Origin: CAVQBP01 sp963782475
GTDB taxonomy: Bacteria > Bacteroidota > Ignavibacteria > Ignavibacteriales > Ignavibacteriaceae
DNA length: 64,000 nucleotides
Direction of reading: 5' to 3'
NCBI GenBank assembly: GCA_963782475.1
Contig: CAWAJW010000016.1
Span: 1-64,000 of the forward strand
The position numbers and the translations under genes were made by a program. Under the pieces are notes generated by a model. It did not search any database. It was not told the DNA's origin and saw nothing but the letters and a program-made list of their open reading frames with translations. Shown in pieces: positions 16,451-24,729 of this stretch; within the stretch, counting starts at the first letter, position 1; each line of letters begins with the position of its first letter.

Positions 16451-18754
16451 ATGAATAAAGCAAATATTTTTTTCTTAATTATTTTTTTAGTTGAAAATAT
16501 ATACTGTCAGTCTGAAAATAATTTTAAAGATAGTATAAAAACCGAAATACAAACTTTATTTAACTCGCAATATGGTAGTGACTATTCAATTGATAAAACA
16601 ATTGTAATTGATTATGCAAAAAAAGAATTTTATCCAGATTTCAGTGATCCTTATAATACTTTAGAGGGATGTGCTTTGTTCAGCATGTTTCCGGTTGGTT
16701 CCTTTCAAGATACTGCAGATGTAAATTATTTTATTGGGGTATATAAAAATAAAAGTATCATCTGGCTTTCGGCACCAATTGTAGGAAATTTCAATGCAGG
16801 TGGACATTTTGATGGAACATTTGACATTAACAATGATGGAAAAGTTGATATATTATTTTATTGGTGGGATAGAGAATTTAACGGTGGCTTTGATTATTAT
16901 TATTTAAATATAATAAGTTGGGATGGGGAAAATGGTAAATTTATAAATCAAGGTGACGAAGATTCTTATATTGTGAGTAATAGTGGATTTCAATATGTCG
17001 ATTTAAATGGAGATGGAGTCAATGAAATAATTTGTTCAGAAGATTCTGTAGTTACTAGTGGGGAAGTGCTAATAAATAAATTAGTATATAGCTGGAACAG
17101 AAGTACATATGGTCATTGGCCTGATTCGCCTCTTGCCCCTTCACCCGAAACATATCCTTCATGGCCTTTCACAAAAGCAAATAATTTTATAGCCACTGTT
17201 AGATCTAGAGTTGAAGTAAATAAGGAAAGTCAATTTGAATACAATTATGTTATCAAAAATGATACTCAAAGTATTCAAAGCATATTTAAATTATATTTTA
17301 AAATTTTATGTGATACGATTAATGGAACATTTCCATATGGATGGTCTATTGTATATTATCCAGAAAATAATTTAGTTAAATATGATGAGAATTTAACAGT
17401 ATTAAATCAAGAAGAATTAAACAATATAGCAGATAGTGTTATTAATAGTGGAGATTATGAGCCTTTTTTAGAGATTTTAAAAAACCAAAAACTTCCAATT
17501 GGAATTAAGCCTGGTAAGGAACTAGATAGCTTAAAAATATTATCAAATTCATTTCCTTCTATTGTTACATATTATTTTCAAGGTCCAGAAAAAAGACTTG
17601 AGTATACTAATGATACTATACTAACAGACCAACAAGAATATAACGATATTTTAAAAAATTCAGTTTCATCATTTACATTAGGCCCATCTAATAATTTATT
17701 AAATTTAACCCCAAAAGATTTAATTGATTCTTTAATTTTATATAATATTAAAGCCCTTAATTTAAATTGGATACTTAACCAACCTACTGCAGATAAATAC
17801 TCAACTTATTTTACTACCGCCAAATCCCAGCTCCAGCAAAACAATATTACTTCAGTTAAAAACACATTAAACCAGGTTCTTAATGATGTTGACCAGGACA
17901 GTACTGCAAATTTGACAAGTGAAGCTTACGCCCTGCTGAGATATAACACAGAATATTTACTGAATAATTTGCCCGAAGTTACAACAGGTTTTATAGTTAA
18001 ACTTAACAATAGTTCCGGTGATCTACTTACAGGGGGTTCATTGAAATATTATGAAGGCGGCTGGATAGATGCTGTTAGTAACGGAGACGGGACTTTTTCT
18101 ATAGCTACAGATAAGCAGTCTTTAAGTCTAAGAATGAATTATGAGTTTGGATCACAGACTGTATCAAACGTCCCTTCCCAAAATAATACCTATACTTTCC
18201 GGACAGTAAATACAACAGTGGAGCTTAAAAACAGCTCGGGAAATTTAATCAGCGAAGAAGGGAATGTCCAGTATTATGCCGGCGGCTGGAGAGACTTTGG
18301 TTCAACTATCAATGGAACAGTATCCAAAGAATTACTGCCTGCCAATTATAGTTTTAGAATGACTTATGGTTATGCAAACAATGATAAACAGCAGGATGTT
18401 GGTATTAATCCATCTGTTGTTTTTCAAACTGTTAATTCGGCTGTTCAACTGCAAAACAGTCAGGGGGAATTGATTGATGAGGGAACGGTAAAATATTATG
18501 CAGGCGGCTGGAGAGACTTTGGTACAACTTTAAACGGAGTTGCCGCAAAGGAACTGCTTCCAAACAATTATAGCTTCAGGATGACATATGCTTATGCAAG
18601 CAATGATAAGCAGCAGGATATCGGTGTTAATCCGGCTGTTATTTTTCAAACAGTAAATACAGCCGTTCAACTCCAAAATAGTCAGGGTCAATTAATTGAT
18701 GAGGGGACAATAAAATATTATGCAGCGGGTGGAGAGATTTCGGTACCACCGTAA
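16451..18754 (+). CDS. Secreted 74-residue-repeat protein, first part (frameshifted)
   Basis: The protein starts at ATG 16451 after AAGGGA, with signal peptide MNKANIFFLIIFLVENIYCQ. The N-terminal third has FG-GAP-like calcium loops (DINNDGKVD, DLNGDGVNE) around a tryptophan-rich region. A helical stretch (TTAKSQLQQNNITSVKNTLN) leads into tandem repeats of ~74 residues, each with a YYAGGWRDFG box, KELLPNNYSFRMTY and NDKQQDIGVNP. In the fourth repeat one G is missing at about 18724-18728 (GCAGCGGG where GCAGGCGG occurs in the others). This shifts the frame to a stop at 18754. Without the indel the protein continues to 19323 (~957 residues). The function is unknown; a surface adhesin-like role is only a guess. 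Confidence 0.8.
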   Translation: MNKANIFFLIIFLVENIYCQSENNFKDSIKTEIQTLFNSQYGSDYSIDKTIVIDYAKKEFYPDFSDPYNTLEGCALFSMFPVGSFQDTADVNYFIGVYKNKSIIWLSAPIVGNFNAGGHFDGTFDINNDGKVDILFYWWDREFNGGFDYYYLNIISWDGENGKFINQGDEDSYIVSNSGFQYVDLNGDGVNEIICSEDSVVTSGEVLINKLVYSWNRSTYGHWPDSPLAPSPETYPSWPFTKANNFIATVRSRVEVNKESQFEYNYVIKNDTQSIQSIFKLYFKILCDTINGTFPYGWSIVYYPENNLVKYDENLTVLNQEELNNIADSVINSGDYEPFLEILKNQKLPIGIKPGKELDSLKILSNSFPSIVTYYFQGPEKRLEYTNDTILTDQQEYNDILKNSVSSFTLGPSNNLLNLTPKDLIDSLILYNIKALNLNWILNQPTADKYSTYFTTAKSQLQQNNITSVKNTLNQVLNDVDQDSTANLTSEAYALLRYNTEYLLNNLPEVTTGFIVKLNNSSGDLLTGGSLKYYEGGWIDAVSNGDGTFSIATDKQSLSLRMNYEFGSQTVSNVPSQNNTYTFRTVNTTVELKNSSGNLISEEGNVQYYAGGWRDFGSTINGTVSKELLPANYSFRMTYGYANNDKQQDVGINPSVVFQTVNSAVQLQNSQGELIDEGTVKYYAGGWRDFGTTLNGVAAKELLPNNYSFRMTYAYASNDKQQDIGVNPAVIFQTVNTAVQLQNSQGQLIDEGTIKYYAAGGEISVPP

Positions 18755-18801
18755 ATGGAGTTGCGGCGAAGGAGCTGCTTCCAGACAATTATAGCTTCAG
18801 G

Positions 18802-19323
18802 ATGATATATGGATATGCAAGCAATGATAAGCAGCAGAATATTGGTGACAACTCTACTGTGATTTTTCAGACCGTAAATGCTGCTGTCCAGCTTAAAAAC
18901 AGTCAGGGGCAATTTATAAACCAGGGAAATGTTAAATATTATGCGGGAGGCTGGAGAGATTTTGGGTCAATTGTAAATGGCGTGTCGTCCAAAGAACTTC
19001 TGCCGAATAATTACAGCTTCAGGATGACTAATGAATATATTTCAAATGATAAACAGCAGAATATCGAAGCTGATAATATTGTTGACTTCTCAACTGTTTT
19101 ATGCAGGGTTATCGTAAGTAATGTACAAGGTGCGCCTGTCAATAATGCTGATGTAAAATATTACGCAGGCGGATGGCGGGAGTTTGGCATTACAATTAAT
19201 GGGGAAGCTTCAAAAGAATTACTCCCGTCAAACATAACGTTCAGAGGAAGCTTCAATGGAGTAAGCCGGGATAAACAGCAGAATACAGGTGAAAATCCGG
19301 TTGTTGAAATAAGTATGCCGTAA
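18802..19323 (+). CDS. 74-residue-repeat protein, C-terminal part after frameshift
   Basis: This frame continues the repeat series of the upstream ORF: NDKQQNIGDNS, VKYYAGGWRDFGS (~18934), KELLPNNYSFRMT, then a last, more diverged unit VKYYAGGWREFG (~19156) ending VVEISMP. The real junction lies before the first ATG, in the out-of-frame repeat at ~18721-18800, so the ATG at 18802 is not a true start. It has no signal peptide. It is best read as the end of the 16451 gene. No T9SS sorting tail follows the last repeat. Confidence 0.75.
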   Translation: MIYGYASNDKQQNIGDNSTVIFQTVNAAVQLKNSQGQFINQGNVKYYAGGWRDFGSIVNGVSSKELLPNNYSFRMTNEYISNDKQQNIEADNIVDFSTVLCRVIVSNVQGAPVNNADVKYYAGGWREFGITINGEASKELLPSNITFRGSFNGVSRDKQQNTGENPVVEISMP

Positions 19324-19335
19324 AAGAATAATTTA

Positions 19336-19398
19336 AACGCTGATTTTTATGGTTTCATTATGAATTGGGGGTTCGTATAAATCATATTTATCAGCGTT
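19336..19398. repeat. Inverted repeat AACGCTGAT ... ATCAGCGTT
   Basis: AACGCTGAT (19336-19344) and ATCAGCGTT (19390-19398) are perfect 9-bp arms 45 bases apart. They flank the spacer between the repeat protein and the next gene, whose ribosome site (AAGGAG) follows directly. This could be a small mobile or regulatory repeat. Confidence 0.6.
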
Positions 19399-19418
19399 CT
19401 ATTTAAAAGGAGTTTTAA

Positions 19419-20063
19419 ATGAAAATAATTATCTCTTTGTCTTTTTTAATTTTTGCAGGTTTGTTATATCCTCAAACAGTTTATGATGTTATACCCGGGA
19501 CAAAAGGGAACCAGATAATCATTACATTGGAAAACGAATCAAAACTGTCAGAGGTAAGAAATATTGAGGTCAAACTTGAAAGTTCGTCGAAATCATTAAT
19601 CTTCAAAGACAGCAGGATTGGGGTCAAGATAATAAATGCAACAGAAGGGAAAGATGTTCCTTTTTCTTTTGATATAAAGAGAAACATAGAATCGAATAAA
19701 AAAGATACAATAGAGTTTTTGATAAGCGGGAACGGGATAAACCTGAAAAAATCATTTATCATTAATTATACTGCTCCAAAAGAATATGCACTCTCACAAA
19801 ACTTTCCCAATCCTTTTAATCCAGCAACAACAATAAGATATGATCTACCTTTTGACAGCAAAGTGAGCTTAAAAATATATGATATCCTTGGAAATGAAGT
19901 AAAAACATTAGTAGAGAAAGAAGAGAGTGCCGGCTATAAAGAAATAAAATTCAACGGATCATCATTGGCTAGCGGAGTATATATTTACAGGCTCATAGCA
20001 AATAACCGAGCGAATAACCAGGCAAGTTTTGTTTCCATAAAGAAAATGATGATGATAAAGTGA
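19419..20063 (+). CDS. Secreted protein with T9SS type A sorting domain
   Basis: A 214-residue exported protein. The signal peptide (KIIISLSFLIFAGLLYPQ) is followed by ~100 residues of beta-rich sequence without a recognised family. Residues ~125-214 form a type IX secretion C-terminal sorting domain: ALSQNFPNPFNPATTIRYDL, LKIYDILGNEVKTLVEKEES, SGVYIYRLIA and a basic MMMIK end. It should be carried across the outer membrane and anchored to the surface. AAGGAG precedes the ATG. It may belong with the two preceding secreted-protein genes, though an inverted repeat separates them. It converges with the oxidoreductase gene, with 18 bases between the stops. Confidence 0.85.
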   Translation: MKIIISLSFLIFAGLLYPQTVYDVIPGTKGNQIIITLENESKLSEVRNIEVKLESSSKSLIFKDSRIGVKIINATEGKDVPFSFDIKRNIESNKKDTIEFLISGNGINLKKSFIINYTAPKEYALSQNFPNPFNPATTIRYDLPFDSKVSLKIYDILGNEVKTLVEKEESAGYKEIKFNGSSLASGVYIYRLIANNRANNQASFVSIKKMMMIK

Positions 20064-20081
20064 AAGGCCTTAAGAAAATGA

Positions 20082-21482
20082 TTATTCTATATGCTCAAAA
20101 ATTTTGTTTAATGATTCAGCCAAAGTCGGATGGGTAAATATTGCCCCTTGAAGACTGGTGTATTTTAAATTTCCCATCATTGCAATTTGAACCATACTCA
20201 TCATTTCTCCACCTTCAACTCCAAGTATGGTACAGCCTAATATTTTCTCCGTTTTTTTATCAATAATAATTTTCATCATTCCCCGTGTTTGGCTTATTTC
20301 AATTGCCCGTGCCACATAGCTCATCGGCATTTTTGCGACAGCGTAGTCGATTCCCATATTCTTTGCTTCACTTTCATTTAACCCGATTCTTCCTAATTGA
20401 GGATCGATAAAAACTGTGTACGGGATCATTCTTCCCCTAATTGTTCTATTTTTATTGTGCAGAATATTATCCTTCATAATACGATAATCATCATATGAGA
20501 TATGTGTAAAAGCCGGACCTCCTTTTACATCTCCAAGTGCATATATTCCTTTAATATTAGTTTCCAGTTTGTCGTTCACCTTTATATATCCGTTTTCATC
20601 TGTTTTTACTCCGGCTGCCGGTAAATTTAAATCTTCCGTATTGGGCTTGTGGCCCGCAGCAATTAACAAATGTGAACCCGAAATAACTTTCTCTTTTTTA
20701 TTTACTGCAACAGTCAGCGAAATTTTATTTTTATCTTTCTCGATTTTTTTCAACTCAGAATTAAGCAAGACATTTATCCCATCCTCTTCAAATATTTTCT
20801 TCACTTCAGCAGCAATATCCGGATCTTCTCTGCTCAGCAGTTGCTTCCCCTTTTGTATAATAGTAACTTCGCTGCCAAATCTTTTAAACATTTGTCCAAA
20901 TTCAACACCGATATATCCGCCGCCTAAGATAACTAGATGATTCGGCAGCTCTTCAAGCTCCATTATTGATGTTGAATCAAGAAATGAAATTTTATCCAGA
21001 CCATCTATTGAAGGAATAGCCGGCCTTCCACCTGTATTAATAAAAATTTTATCAGAACCGATGATCTTTATCTTTTTATTTATTGAATTTATTCGGAGAG
21101 TTGTTGAATCAATAAATGAAGCTTCTCCTCTAATTAAAGTTATGTTTTCGGAACTTTTCAGCTTTTTTAATGTACCTTTTCTAAAACTCTCAACCGTCCG
21201 TTCCTTCCTTTGATGCACCTCTTTCATATTGACCTTTAATGGAGATGAGAAGACCCCGTATTCGGAAGATCTTCTCACAAAATCAGCAACCTGCGCACTG
21301 GCTGCCATAGTTTTGGAAGGAGTGCATCCGTAATTTATACAGCTTCCTCCCACATAATTCCTTTCAATAACCGCAACTTTCCATCCGGTGGAAGCTAAGT
21401 CTTTAGCCAAAGGGTTTCCCGCCTGCCCGGAACCAATTATAACTGCATCATACTTTTCTGATTCTTGATTTTCTTTCTCCAT
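20082..21482 (-). CDS. FAD-dependent pyridine nucleotide-disulfide oxidoreductase
   Basis: A 466-residue class I flavoprotein disulfide reductase (mercuric reductase / dihydrolipoamide dehydrogenase superfamily). It has IGSGQAGNPLAKDLA (FAD site), the redox pair in GGSCINYGCTPSKT, ILGGGYIGVEFGQMF (NAD(P) site), IYALGDVKGGPAFTH (FAD site), and a dimerisation domain whose C-terminal HPTLAESL has the His-Pro of the active-site base. The usual mercuric reductase C-terminal CC pair and N-terminal HMA domain are missing, so mercury reduction is unlikely and the substrate is unknown. It follows zwf by 111 bases on the same strand and could draw NADPH from that pathway; this is inference. Confidence 0.85.
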   Translation of the reverse strand: MEKENQESEKYDAVIIGSGQAGNPLAKDLASTGWKVAVIERNYVGGSCINYGCTPSKTMAASAQVADFVRRSSEYGVFSSPLKVNMKEVHQRKERTVESFRKGTLKKLKSSENITLIRGEASFIDSTTLRINSINKKIKIIGSDKIFINTGGRPAIPSIDGLDKISFLDSTSIMELEELPNHLVILGGGYIGVEFGQMFKRFGSEVTIIQKGKQLLSREDPDIAAEVKKIFEEDGINVLLNSELKKIEKDKNKISLTVAVNKKEKVISGSHLLIAAGHKPNTEDLNLPAAGVKTDENGYIKVNDKLETNIKGIYALGDVKGGPAFTHISYDDYRIMKDNILHNKNRTIRGRMIPYTVFIDPQLGRIGLNESEAKNMGIDYAVAKMPMSYVARAIEISQTRGMMKIIIDKKTEKILGCTILGVEGGEMMSMVQIAMMGNLKYTSLQGAIFTHPTLAESLNKIFEHIE

Positions 21483-21593
21483 AATGCTGAAGTTTTTTGA
21501 GTTTTTTGTTATGTGTTTTATTAATATTAATCTAACGCTGCTTTTTCTTAAATCAGGTTAAAATTATGAGTAGCTTACTATAATTTCTAAGTA

Positions 21594-23120
21594 TTATATA
21601 ACATCCCATTGCCATCCATCTTTATTCAACATTTCATTTGCTGCACTTGGACCCCATGTGCCAGATTTATAGTTAGGGAACTTTGACCATGGTTTATTTT
21701 CCCAGTTTTCTATAATAGGATCAACAATTGACCATGCTTTGTATATCCAATCCGCTCTTGGAAAAAGAGTTTGATCTCCTTTCATGGCATCAAATAAAAG
21801 CCATTGATAAGCACTTGGGGGTTCGTTAATTCCGAAAGCAGTTGCATATTCAAAATTAAGATCTACATGCTTCAGCTTTAGTTCTGCACCCGGTTGCTTT
21901 GCAGTAAAAGTATAAATAATCCCTTCATTGGGCTGCAGTCGAAAACTCAGCGAATTATGTTTTTTATCTGCCTCATGCTCCTTAGGAAACATTAGATGCG
22001 GAGTAGGTTTAAACCGGATAGTAATTTCTGTTAATTTTTGCGCCATTCTTTTCCCTGTTCTAAGATAAAAAGGAACACCTGCCCATCGCCAATTATCCAA
22101 CCGAATTCTAAAGGCAGCAAAAGTTGGTATCATAGAATCCTTTGAAACATTTTCTTCGTCGCGGTAAGAATTAGCTTTTGTTCCGTTAACCTGCCCTGCA
22201 TCATATTGCCCGAGAACAACATCTTTTTTTACATCAATTTTGCAGACAGATTCTAAAACCTGGTTTGTTTCAGTTCGAAGAGAATGAGAATCATAATTAA
22301 CAGGTGGTTCAATAGCAGTCATACATAAAAGCTGCAGCAAATGATTCTGTACCATGTCTCGAATAACTCCTGTTTTTTCATAGAAGTTGCCGCGAGTTTC
22401 AATTCCTAATGTTTCTGCTACAGTAATTTGAACATTATCGATATAGTTCCTGTTCCATATAGGTTCAAAACCCGGATTTGCAAAGCGGAAAACGAGCATA
22501 TTTTGAACAGTTTCTTTTCCAAGGAAATGGTCGACTCTGAATATTTGCTCTTCTTTGAAAACTTTTTGAATTTCTGCATCAAGCTCCCGTGCAGATTTTT
22601 CATCATGCCCGAATGGCTTTTCAATTATAACTCTCCGCCATCCGTTTTCATCTTTAGATAAACCGGATGAAGCCAATCTTTTGATAATTATATCATAAAA
22701 TAATGGAGGGACTGAAAGGTGGAAAAGAACATTGTCTTTGATCTTCATTTCTTTCTGAAGCTTACTAATCTTTGTTTTTAATTTTTTATATGAAGTATCT
22801 GCTTCATCCTTGAAATCTCCCGAAACATAAAAAAGATTCTCTGCAAATTCCTTCCATTTCTCTTCACTGCACCCGTTTGATTTTTTCAAGGCTTCGTGCA
22901 TCTCGTTTCGAAACCTATCATCGCTGTAATCTCTTCTTGCAAATCCTATTATAGCAAAATTCTTAGGCATGAGCCCTATGCAAAATAGGCTGAAAAGAGA
23001 AGGAACCAATTCACGGTGGGCAAAATCTCCCGACGCACCGAAAATCACAACAATACATGGAGCCGGCGGTTCCGGTTTCAACATTCCCTTTTCTGCAACT
23101 TTTAAATTTTTACTTTCCAT
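21594..23120 (-). CDS. zwf: Glucose-6-phosphate 1-dehydrogenase
   Basis: Zwf oxidises glucose-6-phosphate to 6-phosphogluconolactone with reduction of NADP, entering the oxidative pentose phosphate pathway. The 508-residue protein has IFGASGDFAHRELVPSLFSL (coenzyme site), RVIIEKPFGHD, the active-site RVDHFLGKETVQNM, and GVPFYLRTGKRM near the C-terminus. Its start overlaps the end of gndA by 11 bases, showing translational coupling. A phosphogluconolactonase (pgl) is not visible in this operon, so the lactone may be hydrolysed by an enzyme encoded elsewhere or spontaneously. Confidence 0.97.
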   Translation of the reverse strand: MESKNLKVAEKGMLKPEPPAPCIVVIFGASGDFAHRELVPSLFSLFCIGLMPKNFAIIGFARRDYSDDRFRNEMHEALKKSNGCSEEKWKEFAENLFYVSGDFKDEADTSYKKLKTKISKLQKEMKIKDNVLFHLSVPPLFYDIIIKRLASSGLSKDENGWRRVIIEKPFGHDEKSARELDAEIQKVFKEEQIFRVDHFLGKETVQNMLVFRFANPGFEPIWNRNYIDNVQITVAETLGIETRGNFYEKTGVIRDMVQNHLLQLLCMTAIEPPVNYDSHSLRTETNQVLESVCKIDVKKDVVLGQYDAGQVNGTKANSYRDEENVSKDSMIPTFAAFRIRLDNWRWAGVPFYLRTGKRMAQKLTEITIRFKPTPHLMFPKEHEADKKHNSLSFRLQPNEGIIYTFTAKQPGAELKLKHVDLNFEYATAFGINEPPSAYQWLLFDAMKGDQTLFPRADWIYKAWSIVDPIIENWENKPWSKFPNYKSGTWGPSAANEMLNKDGWQWDVI

Positions 23121-24024
23121 GAACTAATTCCTCCTTCATTGCATGTCCTCCAAATTGATTTCGTAATGCGGCAATGACTTTATCTGAAAATGGTTCATCC
23201 TGCCTTGATGCAAATCTTTTATAAAGCGACATGGTAATAGTGGGGATAGGAACTGCATTTTCAACAGCATAATCGGTTGTCCATCTTGCCGTCCCTGAAT
23301 CATCAACATAAGGCGCAATTTTTTTCAAATCATTGTCTTCCTCTTTAAAGGCTTTTGCAGCTAATTCAATAAGCCAGCTTCTAACTACAGAACCATTATT
23401 CCAGAGGCTGGAAACCTGCTGCAGGTTAATATTAAATTCCGATCTGTGCATACATTCAAAAGCTTCACCGAGGCCTTCAAGCATGACATACTCAAGCGCA
23501 TTATGGATCATTTTAACAAAATGTCCCGCACCATTTTTACCGACTAAGGCATAACCATTTTCGGGAGCAAGGGATCTAAAGATAGGTTCCATTCTTTTGA
23601 AATCTTCATCCGGTCCGCCAACCATTAAGTTGTAACCAATTTTTAGTCCCCAAATACCGCCGCTGACGCCGCAATCAATAAATTTTATTCCTTTTTGATG
23701 ACATCGATCTGCATTTTTCATGGAATTTTTATAGTTGGAATTCCCGCCGTCAACAATCAGGTCATCCTTATTTAAATTATCCAGAAGTTTTGAAATTGTT
23801 TTTTCCGTAGGCTCACCATGCGGAACCATAACCCAAATATTTCTTGGAGCAGGCGTTTTTTTTATCAGGTCTTCAATTGAAACTGCGCCTTCTGCTCCGT
23901 CAACAACAGCTTGATCTATATTTTCCTTTTTGAGATCAAAAGCTACTATTTCATGATTATCCTTTTTTAATCTTTTGACCATATTTCCCCCCATTTTCCC
24001 TAACCCTATTAATCCTAATTTCAT
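23110..24024 (-). CDS. gndA: 6-phosphogluconate dehydrogenase, short (GndA/YqeC) type
   Basis: A 304-residue decarboxylating 6-phosphogluconate dehydrogenase that yields ribulose-5-phosphate. GLIGLGKMGGNMVKRL binds the coenzyme; the acidic residue after the second strand (FDLKKEN) suggests NAD preference. VDGGNSNYKNSM, FIDCGVSGGIWGLKIGYN and GAGHFVKMIHNALEYVMLEG are the substrate and catalytic motifs, with the catalytic lysine in HFVKMIHN. It is much shorter than the ~470-residue E. coli enzyme, as expected for the YqeC subgroup. A strong TAAGGAG ribosome site precedes the ATG. Zwf follows with overlap. Confidence 0.95.
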   Translation of the reverse strand: MKLGLIGLGKMGGNMVKRLKKDNHEIVAFDLKKENIDQAVVDGAEGAVSIEDLIKKTPAPRNIWVMVPHGEPTEKTISKLLDNLNKDDLIVDGGNSNYKNSMKNADRCHQKGIKFIDCGVSGGIWGLKIGYNLMVGGPDEDFKRMEPIFRSLAPENGYALVGKNGAGHFVKMIHNALEYVMLEGLGEAFECMHRSEFNINLQQVSSLWNNGSVVRSWLIELAAKAFKEEDNDLKKIAPYVDDSGTARWTTDYAVENAVPIPTITMSLYKRFASRQDEPFSDKVIAALRNQFGGHAMKEELVHGK

Positions 24025-24108
24025 TTTAGCTCCTTAAAATATTTTATTCTTTTTTTAAAAGTGGGAAAAATTCTTTAGATTAAAAATATCTTGGATCAAG
24101 TGGCGGGA

Positions 24109-24729
24109 TTATTTGCTGTTTAATGCAATATTCTTTTCCAGAAGCAGGTTCTTTAATTCTTTTACATCGGTTAAATGGATAGTATTCATTCCTTGCTTTT
24201 CAGCCTCTTCAATATTTTCAATTCGATCATCAATGAAAAGACATTCCGAAGGAATTTTATGCAGTACATTTAAAGCAATTTTATAAATTAAAGGTTCGGG
24301 TTTCCTCGTATTTAAGAAACCCGAACTGAAAAATGATATGAAATATTTATAAAGTTTGAATTGATTTATGCGGAAGAGATTTAACTCATATGATTCGTTG
24401 TTAATCGTTGCTAATAAATATTTCTTGTTCAGATAAAGTTTTTCAAGAATTTGAATAGAACTTTCATACGGTCTCGTTCTGCTCTTAATAAAATTTATAA
24501 AATCTTCACGGTTAAAATTTCTTTCTTTAAAGAAAATAACATCTTCTACGTATTTGTTTAAAGAAACATTGCCTTTTTCAAAATCAGGGAAAACCGCACT
24601 GTGTCTTTTCTCTATTTCCTCTAAGTTAAGCTTAAAGAACTCAGCGCCTTCCCTTCGATTATCTTCATCCCATCCGTTAGTTAAAATTACCCCGCCAATA
24701 TCAAATAATATTGTGGTTATTTTATTCAC
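24109..24729 (-). CDS. HAD-superfamily hydrolase (FDIGGV type)
   Basis: A 206-residue haloacid-dehalogenase-like hydrolase. Motif I is ILFDIGGVI, where the usual second Asp is Gly, as in HAD-IA proteins with a DxGGV loop. The later KPEPLIYKIAL (motif III Lys) and CLFIDDRIENIEEAEKQGM (motif IV Asp pair) are intact. It overlaps the end of pgi by 8 bases, so it is translated with the sugar-phosphate genes and probably acts on a phosphorylated sugar or by-product. The substrate cannot be told from the sequence. gndA follows after 84 bases. Confidence 0.85.
   Translation of the reverse strand: MNKITTILFDIGGVILTNGWDEDNRREGAEFFKLNLEEIEKRHSAVFPDFEKGNVSLNKYVEDVIFFKERNFNREDFINFIKSRTRPYESSIQILEKLYLNKKYLLATINNESYELNLFRINQFKLYKYFISFFSSGFLNTRKPEPLIYKIALNVLHKIPSECLFIDDRIENIEEAEKQGMNTIHLTDVKELKNLLLEKNIALNSK

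Noticed and set aside
20082..21482. Mercuric reductase (merA)
   Set aside because: The redox CxxxxC pair is present, but the C-terminal cysteine pair and N-terminal HMA domain are absent and no mer genes lie nearby.
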